The translations under genes and the position numbers were made by a program. Below the pieces are notes generated by a model, which worked only from the letters and a program-made list of their open reading frames with translations, made no database searches and was not told the origin of the DNA. Of a stretch of DNA of 64,000 nt, positions 42,655-50,932 are shown in pieces (position 1 is the stretch's first letter; each line of letters begins with the position of its first letter). Source of the stretch: Kerstersia similis (GTDB taxonomy: Bacteria; Pseudomonadota; Gammaproteobacteria; Burkholderiales; Burkholderiaceae_B); NCBI RefSeq assembly GCF_965139615.1, contig NZ_CBCSIQ010000018.1:1-64000 (forward strand), given 5' to 3'.

Positions 42655-42965
42655 GAAGGCAATCCTGGGCTGCCGCCCGAATGAGTCTTGAATATCTTGG
42701 GTACAGCAAGCAGTTTAACGGCTTTGGCTGCGCAGCACATGCCTGGACGGAGCCCCATGCCCTGCGCCGCCGCATCCCGGCCACGACCGCACACGCCGGC
42801 CCGGGCTCGCGCAGCAAAAAGCCCTGGCGGGGAAACTCCCCGGCCAGGGCCTGGAATACATCAAACCGCACACCGGCAAAGGTGGCCTGTCCGAACCACA
42901 AGGCATCGGGCCGGCCCTGCGCATGCTGCCATTCTGGCAAGCGCTCAGGGCCGTGCCATGCCCGA
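42655..42965. other. 311-bp gap between the Tim44-like gene and ubiJ
   Basis: An open minus-strand reading frame (TTG at 42940) crosses the gap and runs into the ubiJ region. It holds no recognisable motif. Other frames are shorter. The unusual gap in an otherwise tight operon could be a remnant of a lost gene, but I see nothing to call. The ubiJ promoter or ribosome binding site must lie near its left end. Confidence 0.35.
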
Positions 42966-43949
42966 TTACTGAGCGACGTTCATTTGTTGAATGCCAGCCA
43001 GCAGCCAGCCGCCTTGCTCGCTCTTGAACAGGTTCCAGACTTCTTCGAAACGGAAGGCTTCCGCACCCGCTTCTTCACGCAGCATGCCGGAGAAGCGCAC
43101 GCTGGCCAGGTGGCCGCCCGAGACTTGCTCCACGCCCAGCAGTTCCGCGTTGAGCAGCACGACCGAGGTTTGACCGCCGGCATTGGCTGCGATCTGCGGA
43201 CGCAGTTCCGCGAGCAGATCATCCGTCAGGTATTCACGCAGGGACTCGACGTCACCGCTATCCCACAGCTTCTGGATGGCGACGAACTGGGCCTTGGCGT
43301 TCTGCAGGAAGGCATGAGAGTCGAAATCGGCCGGGATGAACCAGCTGGTATCGACCGGCGCGGCAGCAGCAGCGGCAGCCATAGGCGCGGCAGCGGCAAC
43401 CGGGGCTGCGGCGGGCGCCGCAGCAGGTTGCGCAGACTCACGCCACATCGGGGCCGGTTGCTGGCCACCCTGGCCGCCAGCACCTGCACCTGCGCCCTGC
43501 ATGGCCGGACGAGCACCCGCGCTGGCACCGCGCAGACGACGCACGATAAAGAAGATGGCAAAAACAACCAGGCCGATCAGCAGCGCGCTGGAAAGGAACT
43601 CAAGCAAGGCGCCGGACAGGCCCATGCTGGACAGCAACGCGGCCAGGCCCAGACCGGCGGCGATGCCGGCAATGGGGCCCAGGAAGCGCGACATGCCGCT
43701 GCGCGTGGCGGCGCCTGCCGCCGCACCTGCGGCCGCCGGTGCAGCGGCCGAACGCGCCGTGTTGGCGCCGGTATTGGCCGCCGGCGGCGTGACCGCCTGG
43801 CGTTGCTGCATGACATTGCTGGATTGACGGCCGAAGCTGCCGCCACCACCCATGCGGCGTGCGTCGGCGTCAAAGGAAGCGCCCAGCATGGCAACGCCGG
43901 TCAGGGCGATGACTGCAGCGGCACAGAATTTCGTAAAACGTCGAGACAT
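42966..43949 (-). CDS. Tim44-like domain protein, exported or membrane-anchored
   Basis: The 327-residue protein has a signal-like N-terminus (VIALTGVAMLGASFDADARRMGGGGSFGRQ in parts: VIALTGVAMLGASFDADARR, MGGGGSFGRQ). A hydrophobic stretch follows (LLSSMGLSGALLEFLSSALLIGLVVFAIFFIV, about 105-138), and then Ala/Pro-rich low-complexity linkers. The C-terminal Tim44-like domain is at about 205-327 (FLQNAKAQFVAIQKLWDSGD). Family role is unclear. It lies between ubiE and ubiJ, a common betaproteobacterial arrangement. ATG at 43949 with GGGGA upstream. Confidence 0.87.
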   Translation of the reverse strand: MSRRFTKFCAAAVIALTGVAMLGASFDADARRMGGGGSFGRQSSNVMQQRQAVTPPAANTGANTARSAAAPAAAGAAAGAATRSGMSRFLGPIAGIAAGLGLAALLSSMGLSGALLEFLSSALLIGLVVFAIFFIVRRLRGASAGARPAMQGAGAGAGGQGGQQPAPMWRESAQPAAAPAAAPVAAAAPMAAAAAAAPVDTSWFIPADFDSHAFLQNAKAQFVAIQKLWDSGDVESLREYLTDDLLAELRPQIAANAGGQTSVVLLNAELLGVEQVSGGHLASVRFSGMLREEAGAEAFRFEEVWNLFKSEQGGWLLAGIQQMNVAQ

Positions 43950-44417
43950 GGACAATTTCCCCGTATTGGCCCGCCGCACTCGATGCGGCCGACTCTAGAA
44001 CACCCCCACGCTGCGTACGGCCTGCATGGCCCGGATGGGCACATGCGCCTGCAAGCGACATGGCGGAACCCTGCTGGGTTGGTTGCGGATACTGTGATGC
44101 TGCGGATCGCGACATCGGCCAACAACGGTTCCACCCCCCGTTTTCTGGAGGACATGAACCAAGCTTACTAGAAGCTTAATATTTTTGCCAGAGGTGTGAT
44201 TCCCCGACAAAAAACAATGGGCCAGCGATTCCGGCATGACGCGCCGGACGATGGCAGCCAAACCGCATGGTATTTGATGCCCCAGCGTAAGCGAAGCCGG
44301 GCACGCACCGGGAGGGCACGCAAAAAAAAGTCGTTTTATCGTGTTACAGCGTGTCCGGCTGCACCACGGGCAAGGTGCAGCCCAGGCAAGGCACCCGGCA
44401 GGCCCGCGCCAGCGCGT
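43950..44417. other. Intergenic region between ubiE and the Tim44-like gene
   Basis: This 468-bp gap contains no gene that I can support. Near ubiE lies a perfect 9-bp hairpin, GGCTGCACC and GGTGCAGCC (44357-44382), 36 nt past the ubiE stop. A T-run (on the minus strand) follows only about 30 nt further on. AAGCTT repeats at 44161-44177 form another dyad in an AT-rich patch that may be near a promoter. Confidence 0.4.
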
Positions 44418-45212
44418 TCAGTCCAGCCGCACGCCTTCGTGCAAGGCTGCGATCCCTGCTGTCAGGTTGAAATAACGTACCCGCGAGAATCCGACATCGC
44501 GCATCATCTGCGCCAGCGTTTCCTGGTCAGGATGCATGCGGATGGACTCGGCCAGATAGCGATAGCTTTCTTCGTCGTTGGCAATGACCTTGCCCAGGCG
44601 CGGCAGCACATTGAAGGAATACCAGTCGTAGGCCGGCTCCAGCGGTTTGGCGATACGCGAGAACTCCAGCACCAGCAGCTTGCCGCCCGGCTTGAGCACG
44701 CGGCGCATCTCCGCGAGCGCAACATCTTTGTGCGTCATGTTGCGCAGGCCGAAGGCCACGCTGACGCGGTCGAAATACGCATCCGGAAACGGCAGTTTCT
44801 CGGCATCGCAGACGGCAACCGGCAGCACCAGGCCGCTGTCCATCATGCGGTCGCGCCCTACCGACAGCATGGAATCATTGATGTCCGTCAGCCAGACTTC
44901 CCCCTGCGGACCCGCGCGACGCGCAAATGCACGCGCCAGATCTCCCGTGCCGCCGGCGATGTCCAGCACTTTCATGCCGGGACGGATCGCAGCGCGCCCT
45001 ACCGTGAAGGTTTTCCACACACGATGCAAACCGACGGACATCATGTCGTTCATGATGTCATAACGCTTGGCCACCGAATGGAACACGCCTGCCACGCGAC
45101 GCGCCTTGTCGTGCTCGGCAACGGTCTCGAAGCCGAAATGGGTAGTGTGATCTGCGGCGCCAGAAGGCGTGCCAGCGTCCGTTGGTGCGGGAGAAATCTG
45201 TTTTTCGCTCAT
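44418..45212 (-). CDS. ubiE: Ubiquinone/menaquinone C-methyltransferase UbiE
   Basis: The 264-residue SAM enzyme methylates the quinone ring. Recognisable features are HFGFETVAEHDKARRVAGVF, RYDIMNDMMSVGLHRVWK, motif I VLDIAGGTGDLARAFARRAG and the AFGLRNMTHKDVALAEMRRVLKPGG signature (broken here as AFGLRNMTHKD and EMRRVLKPGG). The start at 45212 (MSEKQISP) is preferred; the upstream frame is not conserved-like. It begins the ubiquinone gene group on this strand and is divergent from phoB, with 243 bp between them. Confidence 0.96.
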   Translation of the reverse strand: MSEKQISPAPTDAGTPSGAADHTTHFGFETVAEHDKARRVAGVFHSVAKRYDIMNDMMSVGLHRVWKTFTVGRAAIRPGMKVLDIAGGTGDLARAFARRAGPQGEVWLTDINDSMLSVGRDRMMDSGLVLPVAVCDAEKLPFPDAYFDRVSVAFGLRNMTHKDVALAEMRRVLKPGGKLLVLEFSRIAKPLEPAYDWYSFNVLPRLGKVIANDEESYRYLAESIRMHPDQETLAQMMRDVGFSRVRYFNLTAGIAALHEGVRLD

Positions 45213-45374
45213 CCCGATATCGTAGCCGATTCCATGCCGGCAGGAAGTATCCGCACCACGCAAATTCCCGCTGCAGGCTGCGATTTTCGCTTCCCGCCCA
45301 CCGCCTGTCGAACATGAGGCCGCCTGGCTCGCATCGACATGGCCGCCGATGCTCAGCCGTCCGCTTCCGGCATT

Positions 45375-45392
45375 TCGTCACAGACCTGAAAC
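45375..45392 (+). promoter_or_regulatory. Weak candidate Pho box upstream of phoB
   Basis: TCGTCACAGACCTGAAAC matches the Pho-box consensus CTGTCAT-A-W-A-W-CTGTCAY at about 11 of 18 positions. It sits about 65 nt upstream of phoB, a usual place for autoregulation. The match is marginal. Confidence 0.3.
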
Positions 45393-45416
45393 ATTGCCGC
45401 CATATTATGGCAATGT
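45391..45416 (+). promoter_or_regulatory. Dyad upstream of phoB
   Basis: ACATTGCC and GGCAATGT are a perfect 8-bp inverted repeat around a 10-nt AT-rich spacer (GCCATATTAT). It lies 40 nt upstream of phoB and could be an operator. Assignment is inference. Confidence 0.35.
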
Positions 45417-45455
45417 CCCCGCCATACGGCGCCTTTTCCTTACTGCCTGATTGCC

Positions 45456-46154
45456 ATGTCCAGCACTATTCTCGTGGTTGAAGATGAACCTGCCATCCAG
45501 GAGCTTATCGCCGTCAATCTGTCCTTCGCGGGACACAAAGTTCTGCGCGCGTTCAATGTCGAACAGGCGCACACCCTGATCCGTGCCGAACTGCCCGACC
45601 TGATCCTGCTCGACTGGATGCTGCCCGGCGCGTCCGGCCTGAGCATGGCACGCACCCTGCGTGCCGACGAACGCACCCGCAGCGTGCCCATCATCATGCT
45701 GACCGCCAAAGGCTCAGAACAGGACAAGGTGGACGGCCTGGAAGCCGGTGCCGACGACTACATCACCAAGCCATTTTCCCCGAAGGAGCTGATGGCGCGC
45801 ATCAAGGCCGTGCTGCGCCGCCGCGCGCCGCAGCTGACCGATGACGTCATCGACGTTTCCGGCCTGCGCCTGGACCCGGTCACGCACCGCCTGACCGGCA
45901 ATGGCAAGGCGCTGCATATCGGCCCTACCGAATTCCGCCTGCTGCACTTTTTCATGACCCATCCGGAACGCGTGTTTTCCCGCGCCCAGCTGCTCGATCA
46001 GGTATGGGGCGACCACGTCTTCGTTGAAGAACGCACGGTGGATGTGCATATCCGCCGCCTGCGCAAAGCGCTCGAGCCCTCCAGCCACGACGCCCACGTG
46101 GAAACGGTGCGCGGCAGCGGCTACCGCTTCACCAACCAGATCACCAGCAACTGA
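45456..46154 (+). CDS. phoB: Phosphate regulon response regulator PhoB
   Basis: The 232-residue OmpR-type regulator has a receiver domain with phospho-acceptor D53 in LILLDWMLPG, the acidic EDEP pocket near residue 9 and K in ITKPFSPKEL. The wing-helix DNA-binding domain is LHIGPTEFRLLHFFMTHPERVFSRAQLLDQVWGDHVFVEERTVDVHIRRLRK (cited here by its parts GPTEFRLLHFFM and VEERTVDVHIRRLRKAL). It activates phosphate-scavenging genes. phoR follows. Confidence 0.95.
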   Translation: MSSTILVVEDEPAIQELIAVNLSFAGHKVLRAFNVEQAHTLIRAELPDLILLDWMLPGASGLSMARTLRADERTRSVPIIMLTAKGSEQDKVDGLEAGADDYITKPFSPKELMARIKAVLRRRAPQLTDDVIDVSGLRLDPVTHRLTGNGKALHIGPTEFRLLHFFMTHPERVFSRAQLLDQVWGDHVFVEERTVDVHIRRLRKALEPSSHDAHVETVRGSGYRFTNQITSN

Positions 46155-46215
46155 GCCGGCGTACGCGCCGGTTTCCGCGCACTGCTGACGCGCCCGAGGC
46201 CGCGGCAGTGCGACA

Positions 46216-47529
46216 ATGGATGCCACTATGATCTGGATACGCACGCTCGCTACCCTGCTTGCCTGGGCTGCAGTCGCCGCACTGGTGCATTGGCGCCTGG
46301 GGGGCAACAGCGGCATGCTGGTGTTCGCCTGCGGCGCCGGGCTGCAGACCTTCCGGCTGGCCCGCCAGATCCAACGCTTTTCGCAATGGCTCAAAACGCC
46401 GGAAAGCGCACCGCCCTACGCCCTGGGCGTCCTCGATGAAAGCGCGGCCATGCTGTACCGCTACCAGCGCCGCCGCATCCGCGAATTCGAAGAAAACCAG
46501 CGCATGCTGCAAGGCATGATTGCCGCCGCGCAGGCGCTGCCCGATGGTGCCGTCACCCTCAACGAAAGCCTGCACATCGAATGGTGCAACCGCATGGCGC
46601 GCCGCCACCTGGGCCTGCGGTTGCCGGCCGATCAGGGCCAGTACCTGCTCAATCTGCTGCGCGAACCCGAGTTCGTTGCCTACGCACAACAGGAAGAATG
46701 GCCGGAACCGATTCTGGTGCGTCTGGTGCGCGAAGGCCAGGAACGCCTGATGATGATGCAGCTGGCCGCCTATGCCAGCGACCAGCGCCTGCTGATCACC
46801 CGCGATGTCACGCAGATAGAAAAACTCGAAACCACGCGGCGCGACTTCGTTGCCAATGTCTCGCATGAACTGCGCACCCCCCTGACCGTCCTGAGCGGAT
46901 TTCTGGAAACATTGCAGGATCTGCCCACGGATGCCATCACGCCCGAACAGCGTGAATACTATCTGTCCCTGATGCATGAACAGGCCCAGCGCATGCAGAC
47001 CATCGTGGCTGACCTGCTGACGCTGTCCGCACTGGAATCCTCGCCTTCGGCCGACCCCCAGGAAATCTCCGCCACCGACCTGATCCAGGCCGCCAGACTG
47101 CAAGCCGAAAGCCTGTCGTCGGGACGGCACACGTTTTCCTGGCAGATCGACGAGCGCCTGGCCTTGCTGGGCGCAGAAACCGAGCTCAGCTCCGCCTTCA
47201 CCAACCTGCTGACCAATGCCGTCCGCTACACCCCCGACAACGGCACCATAGATGTGTCCTGGCGCCGCCTGCCAGACGGCGGCGCCCAATACAGCGTGCG
47301 CGACTCCGGCATAGGCATCGCCGCCGTTCATATTCCGCGCCTGACCGAACGCTTCTACCGCGTGGATCGGGGCCGCTCACGCGCCGTCGGTGGCACCGGA
47401 CTGGGGCTGGCCATCACCAAACACATCGCCATGCGGCATGACGCGGAACTGCGCATCGAGAGCAAACCGGGCCATGGCAGCACGTTTTCACTGATTTTCC
47501 CCCCGGATCGAGTCGTGGCCCGGCCCTGA
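46216..47529 (+). CDS. phoR: Phosphate regulon sensor kinase PhoR
   Basis: The 437-residue membrane kinase has two N-terminal helices (about 5-45), a PAS-like region (about 85-190), the HisKA H-box FVANVSHELRTPLTVLSGF (H217) and a HATPase with N-box TNLLTNAVRYTPDNG and G-boxes DSGIGI and GGTGLGLAITKHI. It phosphorylates PhoB under phosphate limitation. It lies 61 nt after phoB in the same orientation and forms a two-gene operon. Confidence 0.95.
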   Translation: MDATMIWIRTLATLLAWAAVAALVHWRLGGNSGMLVFACGAGLQTFRLARQIQRFSQWLKTPESAPPYALGVLDESAAMLYRYQRRRIREFEENQRMLQGMIAAAQALPDGAVTLNESLHIEWCNRMARRHLGLRLPADQGQYLLNLLREPEFVAYAQQEEWPEPILVRLVREGQERLMMMQLAAYASDQRLLITRDVTQIEKLETTRRDFVANVSHELRTPLTVLSGFLETLQDLPTDAITPEQREYYLSLMHEQAQRMQTIVADLLTLSALESSPSADPQEISATDLIQAARLQAESLSSGRHTFSWQIDERLALLGAETELSSAFTNLLTNAVRYTPDNGTIDVSWRRLPDGGAQYSVRDSGIGIAAVHIPRLTERFYRVDRGRSRAVGGTGLGLAITKHIAMRHDAELRIESKPGHGSTFSLIFPPDRVVARP

Positions 47530-47733
47530 ACCGGCAGGAAAACAACACCCCCCTGGCCCGGGCAAACACCATTCCTGCCTGTTGCAGCAAGGGGCCAGGC
47601 GACAAACCGCCCTGCCCGCCCCTACCGGCATCAGGGGAAGCCCTTATGGGTGCGGCAAAGCGATTACAATGGATCGCTTCCCGACGCGCCCAGCCGACGC
47701 GCCGCCACTTCCTCAATTAGGCTCTTGTCTGTC

Positions 47734-48942
47734 ATGGCAAATATCGTTCTCTTCGAAAACATCCATCCCAGCGCCCGCGAAGTGTTCAAGCAGGCCGGCC
47801 TGACCAACATCGTTTCGCATGCCATCGCGCTTCCGCCCGATGAGCTGCGTGCGGCTCTGAAGACTGCCGACATCGTCGGTATTCGTTCCCGCACCAACCT
47901 CGATGCAGGCCTGCTCAACGAGTTCCCCAACATCCGTGTGATCGGCTGTTTCTGCATCGGTACCAACCAGGTTGCCCTGGATGTGGCCGCCCAGCGCGGC
48001 ATTCCGGTCTTCAACGCGCCGTTCTCCAACACCCGCTCGGTCGCCGAGCTGGTGCTGGCCGAGGCCATCCTGCTGCTGCGCCGCATTCCCGAAAAGAATG
48101 ATCGCGTGCATGGCGGCCACTGGGACAAAACGGCCACAGGCGCATTTGAAGCCCGCGGCAAGACGCTGGGTATCGTCGGCTACGGCAACATCGGCTCGCA
48201 GGTCAGCACGCTGGCCGAAAGCCTGGGCATGCGCGTCATTTACCATGACATCGAAGCCAAGCTGCCGCTGGGCAACGCTCGCGCCGCCCTGTCGCTGGAT
48301 CAGCTGCTGGAAGAATCGGATGTCGTGACGCTGCACGTTCCCGGCGGTTCGGGCACGGCCAACATCATCAACGCCGAGCGCCTGGCGCGCACGAAAAAGG
48401 GCGCGATCATCATCAACGCCTCGCGTGGCACGGTGGTGGATATCGAAGCCCTGCGCGACGCCATCGTCAGCGGCCACATTGCCGGCGCGGCGCTGGACGT
48501 GTTCCCGACGGAACCCAAGGGCCCGAACGAGCCGCTGCAAAGCCCGCTGGTTGGCCTGCCCAACGTCATCCTGACGCCCCACATCGGCGGCAGCACCCAG
48601 GAATCCCAGGAAAACATCGGCCGCGAAGTGGCAGAAAAGCTGGTGCGCTACTGGCTGAGCGGCACCACCAAGGGCGCCGTCAACTTCCCTGAGCTGCCTT
48701 ACCTGGAAGCCAATGGCGAAACCCGTGTCCTGCACATTCACCGCAATGCGCCGGGCGCCGTCAGCGCGCTCAACAACACGCTGGCGGAAAAGGGCTTGAA
48801 CATCGTCAGCCAGACGCTGCAAACCAAGGGCCAGCTGGGCTACGTCGTCACCGACGTTGATGGCCCGGTGGGCGATGATGTGCTGGAACTGCTGCGCAGC
48901 CACCCGGCCACCATCCGCGTCGAGCGCGTCGCCATCAACTAA
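47734..48942 (+). CDS. serA: D-3-phosphoglycerate dehydrogenase
   Basis: The 402-residue enzyme catalyses the first step of serine synthesis. The NAD-binding motif is GIVGYGNIGSQV. Catalytic Arg, Glu and His are in INASRGTVVD, VFPTEPKGPNE and LTPHIGGSTQESQENIG. A C-terminal ACT domain (LHIHRNAPGAVSALNNTLAEKGLN in parts: HIHRNAPGAVSALNNTLAEK) ends the protein, as in the E. coli-type enzyme. The ATG at 47734 starts MANIVLFENIHP; the longer upstream frame is not conserved. Followed by a strong terminator. Confidence 0.96.
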   Translation: MANIVLFENIHPSAREVFKQAGLTNIVSHAIALPPDELRAALKTADIVGIRSRTNLDAGLLNEFPNIRVIGCFCIGTNQVALDVAAQRGIPVFNAPFSNTRSVAELVLAEAILLLRRIPEKNDRVHGGHWDKTATGAFEARGKTLGIVGYGNIGSQVSTLAESLGMRVIYHDIEAKLPLGNARAALSLDQLLEESDVVTLHVPGGSGTANIINAERLARTKKGAIIINASRGTVVDIEALRDAIVSGHIAGAALDVFPTEPKGPNEPLQSPLVGLPNVILTPHIGGSTQESQENIGREVAEKLVRYWLSGTTKGAVNFPELPYLEANGETRVLHIHRNAPGAVSALNNTLAEKGLNIVSQTLQTKGQLGYVVTDVDGPVGDDVLELLRSHPATIRVERVAIN

Positions 48943-48955
48943 GCGCCGCTGCAAC

Positions 48956-48993
48956 AAAAATCCCCGCCAGGCTGTACCGGCGGGGATTTTTTT
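48956..48993. terminator. Bidirectional intrinsic terminator after serA
   Basis: AAAAATCCCCGCC and GGCGGGGATTTTTTT form a 12-bp stem around a 10-nt loop, with a T-run on the plus strand and an A-run at the other end. It ends serA transcription and may also end the leftward CitE-like transcript. Confidence 0.92.
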
Positions 48994-49007
48994 ATGTGCG
49001 TCCGCGT

Positions 49008-49910
49008 TCAGGCAGATGCGCGTGCAGCAATCTGCGCGGCGCGGGCCAACAGCACCTCCGCGGCATCCACATGCAGACGCTCCACCAGCACGCCATCCAC
49101 GACCACCACGCCCAAGCCTTGCGCCTGGGCCTGCGCCCAGGCTTCGACACGCTTGCGCGCCACCGACACATCGACTTCCGACGGGCTGAATGCCGCGTTC
49201 GCAGGCGCCAGCTGCCGGGGATGAATCAGGGTTTTGCCATCAAAACCCAGCTCGCGGCCCTGCCGGCACATCCTTTCCAGCCCCGCGTCATCTTCCAGGT
49301 CGCCGTGCACACCATCCAGGGCCACGCAGCCCCATGCCCGCGCCGCCAGCACGATTTGCGACAAAGCGAACAGCAGCGGCAGACGATCGGCTCCAGGATG
49401 CGCGTCCAGCGCCTTGGCCAGATCCGATGTCCCGGCGACCAGCGCAGCCACACCCTGCTCGGCAATGGCGTCGGCTCGCAGCACGCCCAGCGGGGTTTCC
49501 ACCATCACCCAGAGCGGCAAATCTGCCCGGCATCCTGCCGCCAGCATGGCCTGGCGCGCCTGCTGTACCGCTGCGGCGCTTTCCACCTTGGGCAACAGGA
49601 TGCCATCAACCGCCTGCTCTGCCAGCCATGCCAGGTCTTGCTGCCCCCAGGGGGTCGCCAGCGCATTGATACGCACAATGCGCTCACGATAGCCATAGCC
49701 CTGCGGCCTGGACAACGCCGTACTGATGCGTTGACGCGCCAGCGCCTTGGATTCCGGCGCCACGGCATCTTCCAGATCGAAAATCAGGGTATCCGCATCC
49801 AGTGCCCGCGCCTTTTCCAGCGCACGCTCATTCGCGCCGGAGATATACAGTACCGAACGCCGGGGCCGCAAACGTGCTGCGGCGTCCAGAGTGTTTTGAT
49901 CCTGCTGCAT
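49008..49910 (-). CDS. HpcH/HpaI aldolase / citrate lyase beta-like protein (CitE family)
   Basis: The 300-residue TIM-barrel protein has CitE-family features: RSVLYISGANERALEKAR near the N-terminus, DTLIFDLEDAVAPESKALAR (metal-binding Glu and Asp), ILLPKVESAAAV, VMVETPLGVLRA and GKTLIHPRQL. These enzymes cleave or make malyl-, citramalyl- or related CoA thioesters. No other citrate lyase subunits accompany it, so the role is probably malyl/citramalyl-CoA lyase-like. ATG at 49910. Confidence 0.87.
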   Translation of the reverse strand: MQQDQNTLDAAARLRPRRSVLYISGANERALEKARALDADTLIFDLEDAVAPESKALARQRISTALSRPQGYGYRERIVRINALATPWGQQDLAWLAEQAVDGILLPKVESAAAVQQARQAMLAAGCRADLPLWVMVETPLGVLRADAIAEQGVAALVAGTSDLAKALDAHPGADRLPLLFALSQIVLAARAWGCVALDGVHGDLEDDAGLERMCRQGRELGFDGKTLIHPRQLAPANAAFSPSEVDVSVARKRVEAWAQAQAQGLGVVVVDGVLVERLHVDAAEVLLARAAQIAARASA

Positions 49911-49962
49911 GCTTCCGCTGCCCTCCCTCTAATCCCTATCCCGTTATTGGTTCGCTTCAGCC

Positions 49963-50760
49963 TTACAGGATGAAGTTCAAGCCCACGCACAGCAACAGCA
50001 CGGCAAACAGCTTTTTCAGCATGACCGGAGACAGCTTGTGCGCCAGCTTGACGCCCAGACCAGCAGAAAACATGCTGGTCACGGCAATGCCGACCAAGGC
50101 GGGCAGATAAATGAAACCGAAGCTGTGCGGCGGCCGGTTGGGCTCGCTCCAGCCGAAGTAGATGAACGACAAGGCGCCAAAAATGGCAATGGGCATCCCG
50201 CAGGCGGCGGATGTACCGACGGCTTGCTGCATGGGCAAACGGCGCCAGGACAACAGCGGCACCGTCAGGGACCCACCGCCGATGCCAAAAATCGAGGACG
50301 CGCAGCCAACCACCGTTCCGCTGATGCCCAGCCACAGCTTGCTAGGCTGGCGGAAGGGTTGGCCTGCCGCATTCTTGGTGCCCAGGCCGAAATACAGCTG
50401 GACGGACATGCAGATGGCGAAGATACCGATCACCAATTGCAAATCGGCGCCCGGCAACAGCGATGCTACCCGGCCACCCAGCACGGCCCCGACCAGCAGG
50501 CCTATCGTCATCCAGCGCACCAGGTACCAGTTGATCGCGCCGCGCTTCTGATGCCCGGAAATGGAATTGATGGAGGTGAAAACGATGGTCGCCAGCGATG
50601 TGCCGACCGCCATGTGGGTCAGGACGTTCGGATCCAGCCCCTGAGCCGTAAAGCTATAGACAAGCACCGGGACGATGATCAGGCCGCCACCGATGCCAAA
50701 CAGGCCGGCCAGCACACCAGAAAACACCCCCAGCACCAGGTAAAGCAAAAAAGTCAGCAT
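49963..50760 (-). CDS. TauE/SafE-family (TSUP) membrane protein
   Basis: The 265-residue protein has about eight hydrophobic segments. The family's glycine-rich turns are FGIGGGLIIVPVL (about 22-34) and IFGIGGGSLTVPLL (about 140-153). TSUP members transport sulfoacetate, sulfite or other organosulfur anions; the substrate is not determined. The ATG at 50760 starts MLTFLLYLVLG with GGAA upstream; an open frame upstream of it is not coding-like. It lies 52 nt past the CitE-like gene's start side and on the same strand. Confidence 0.87.
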   Translation of the reverse strand: MLTFLLYLVLGVFSGVLAGLFGIGGGLIIVPVLVYSFTAQGLDPNVLTHMAVGTSLATIVFTSINSISGHQKRGAINWYLVRWMTIGLLVGAVLGGRVASLLPGADLQLVIGIFAICMSVQLYFGLGTKNAAGQPFRQPSKLWLGISGTVVGCASSIFGIGGGSLTVPLLSWRRLPMQQAVGTSAACGMPIAIFGALSFIYFGWSEPNRPPHSFGFIYLPALVGIAVTSMFSAGLGVKLAHKLSPVMLKKLFAVLLLCVGLNFIL

Positions 50761-50932
50761 AATCAGCGCATTCCAAATAAAAGCCCGGGTGGCGCCCCAT
50801 GGCGGCTTTGCCAGGCACGACGCCCTCGACCCGGGGACATGCAGCATCTTAACGCCATGCGGCTGCCACATGCTGCGGTGATTTAACGTCCTTGTCACCC
50901 ACGCCGTTTACTTTGCGGATTCCCAGGATGCC

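Noticed and set aside
42551..42940. 129-residue open frame between the Tim44-like gene and ubiJ
   Set aside because: Starts with TTG, overlaps ubiJ in another frame and shows no conserved motif.
44357..44382. 9-bp hairpin after ubiE as an intrinsic terminator
   Set aside because: The T-run lies about 30 nt further on instead of directly after the stem, so it does not fit a classical terminator.
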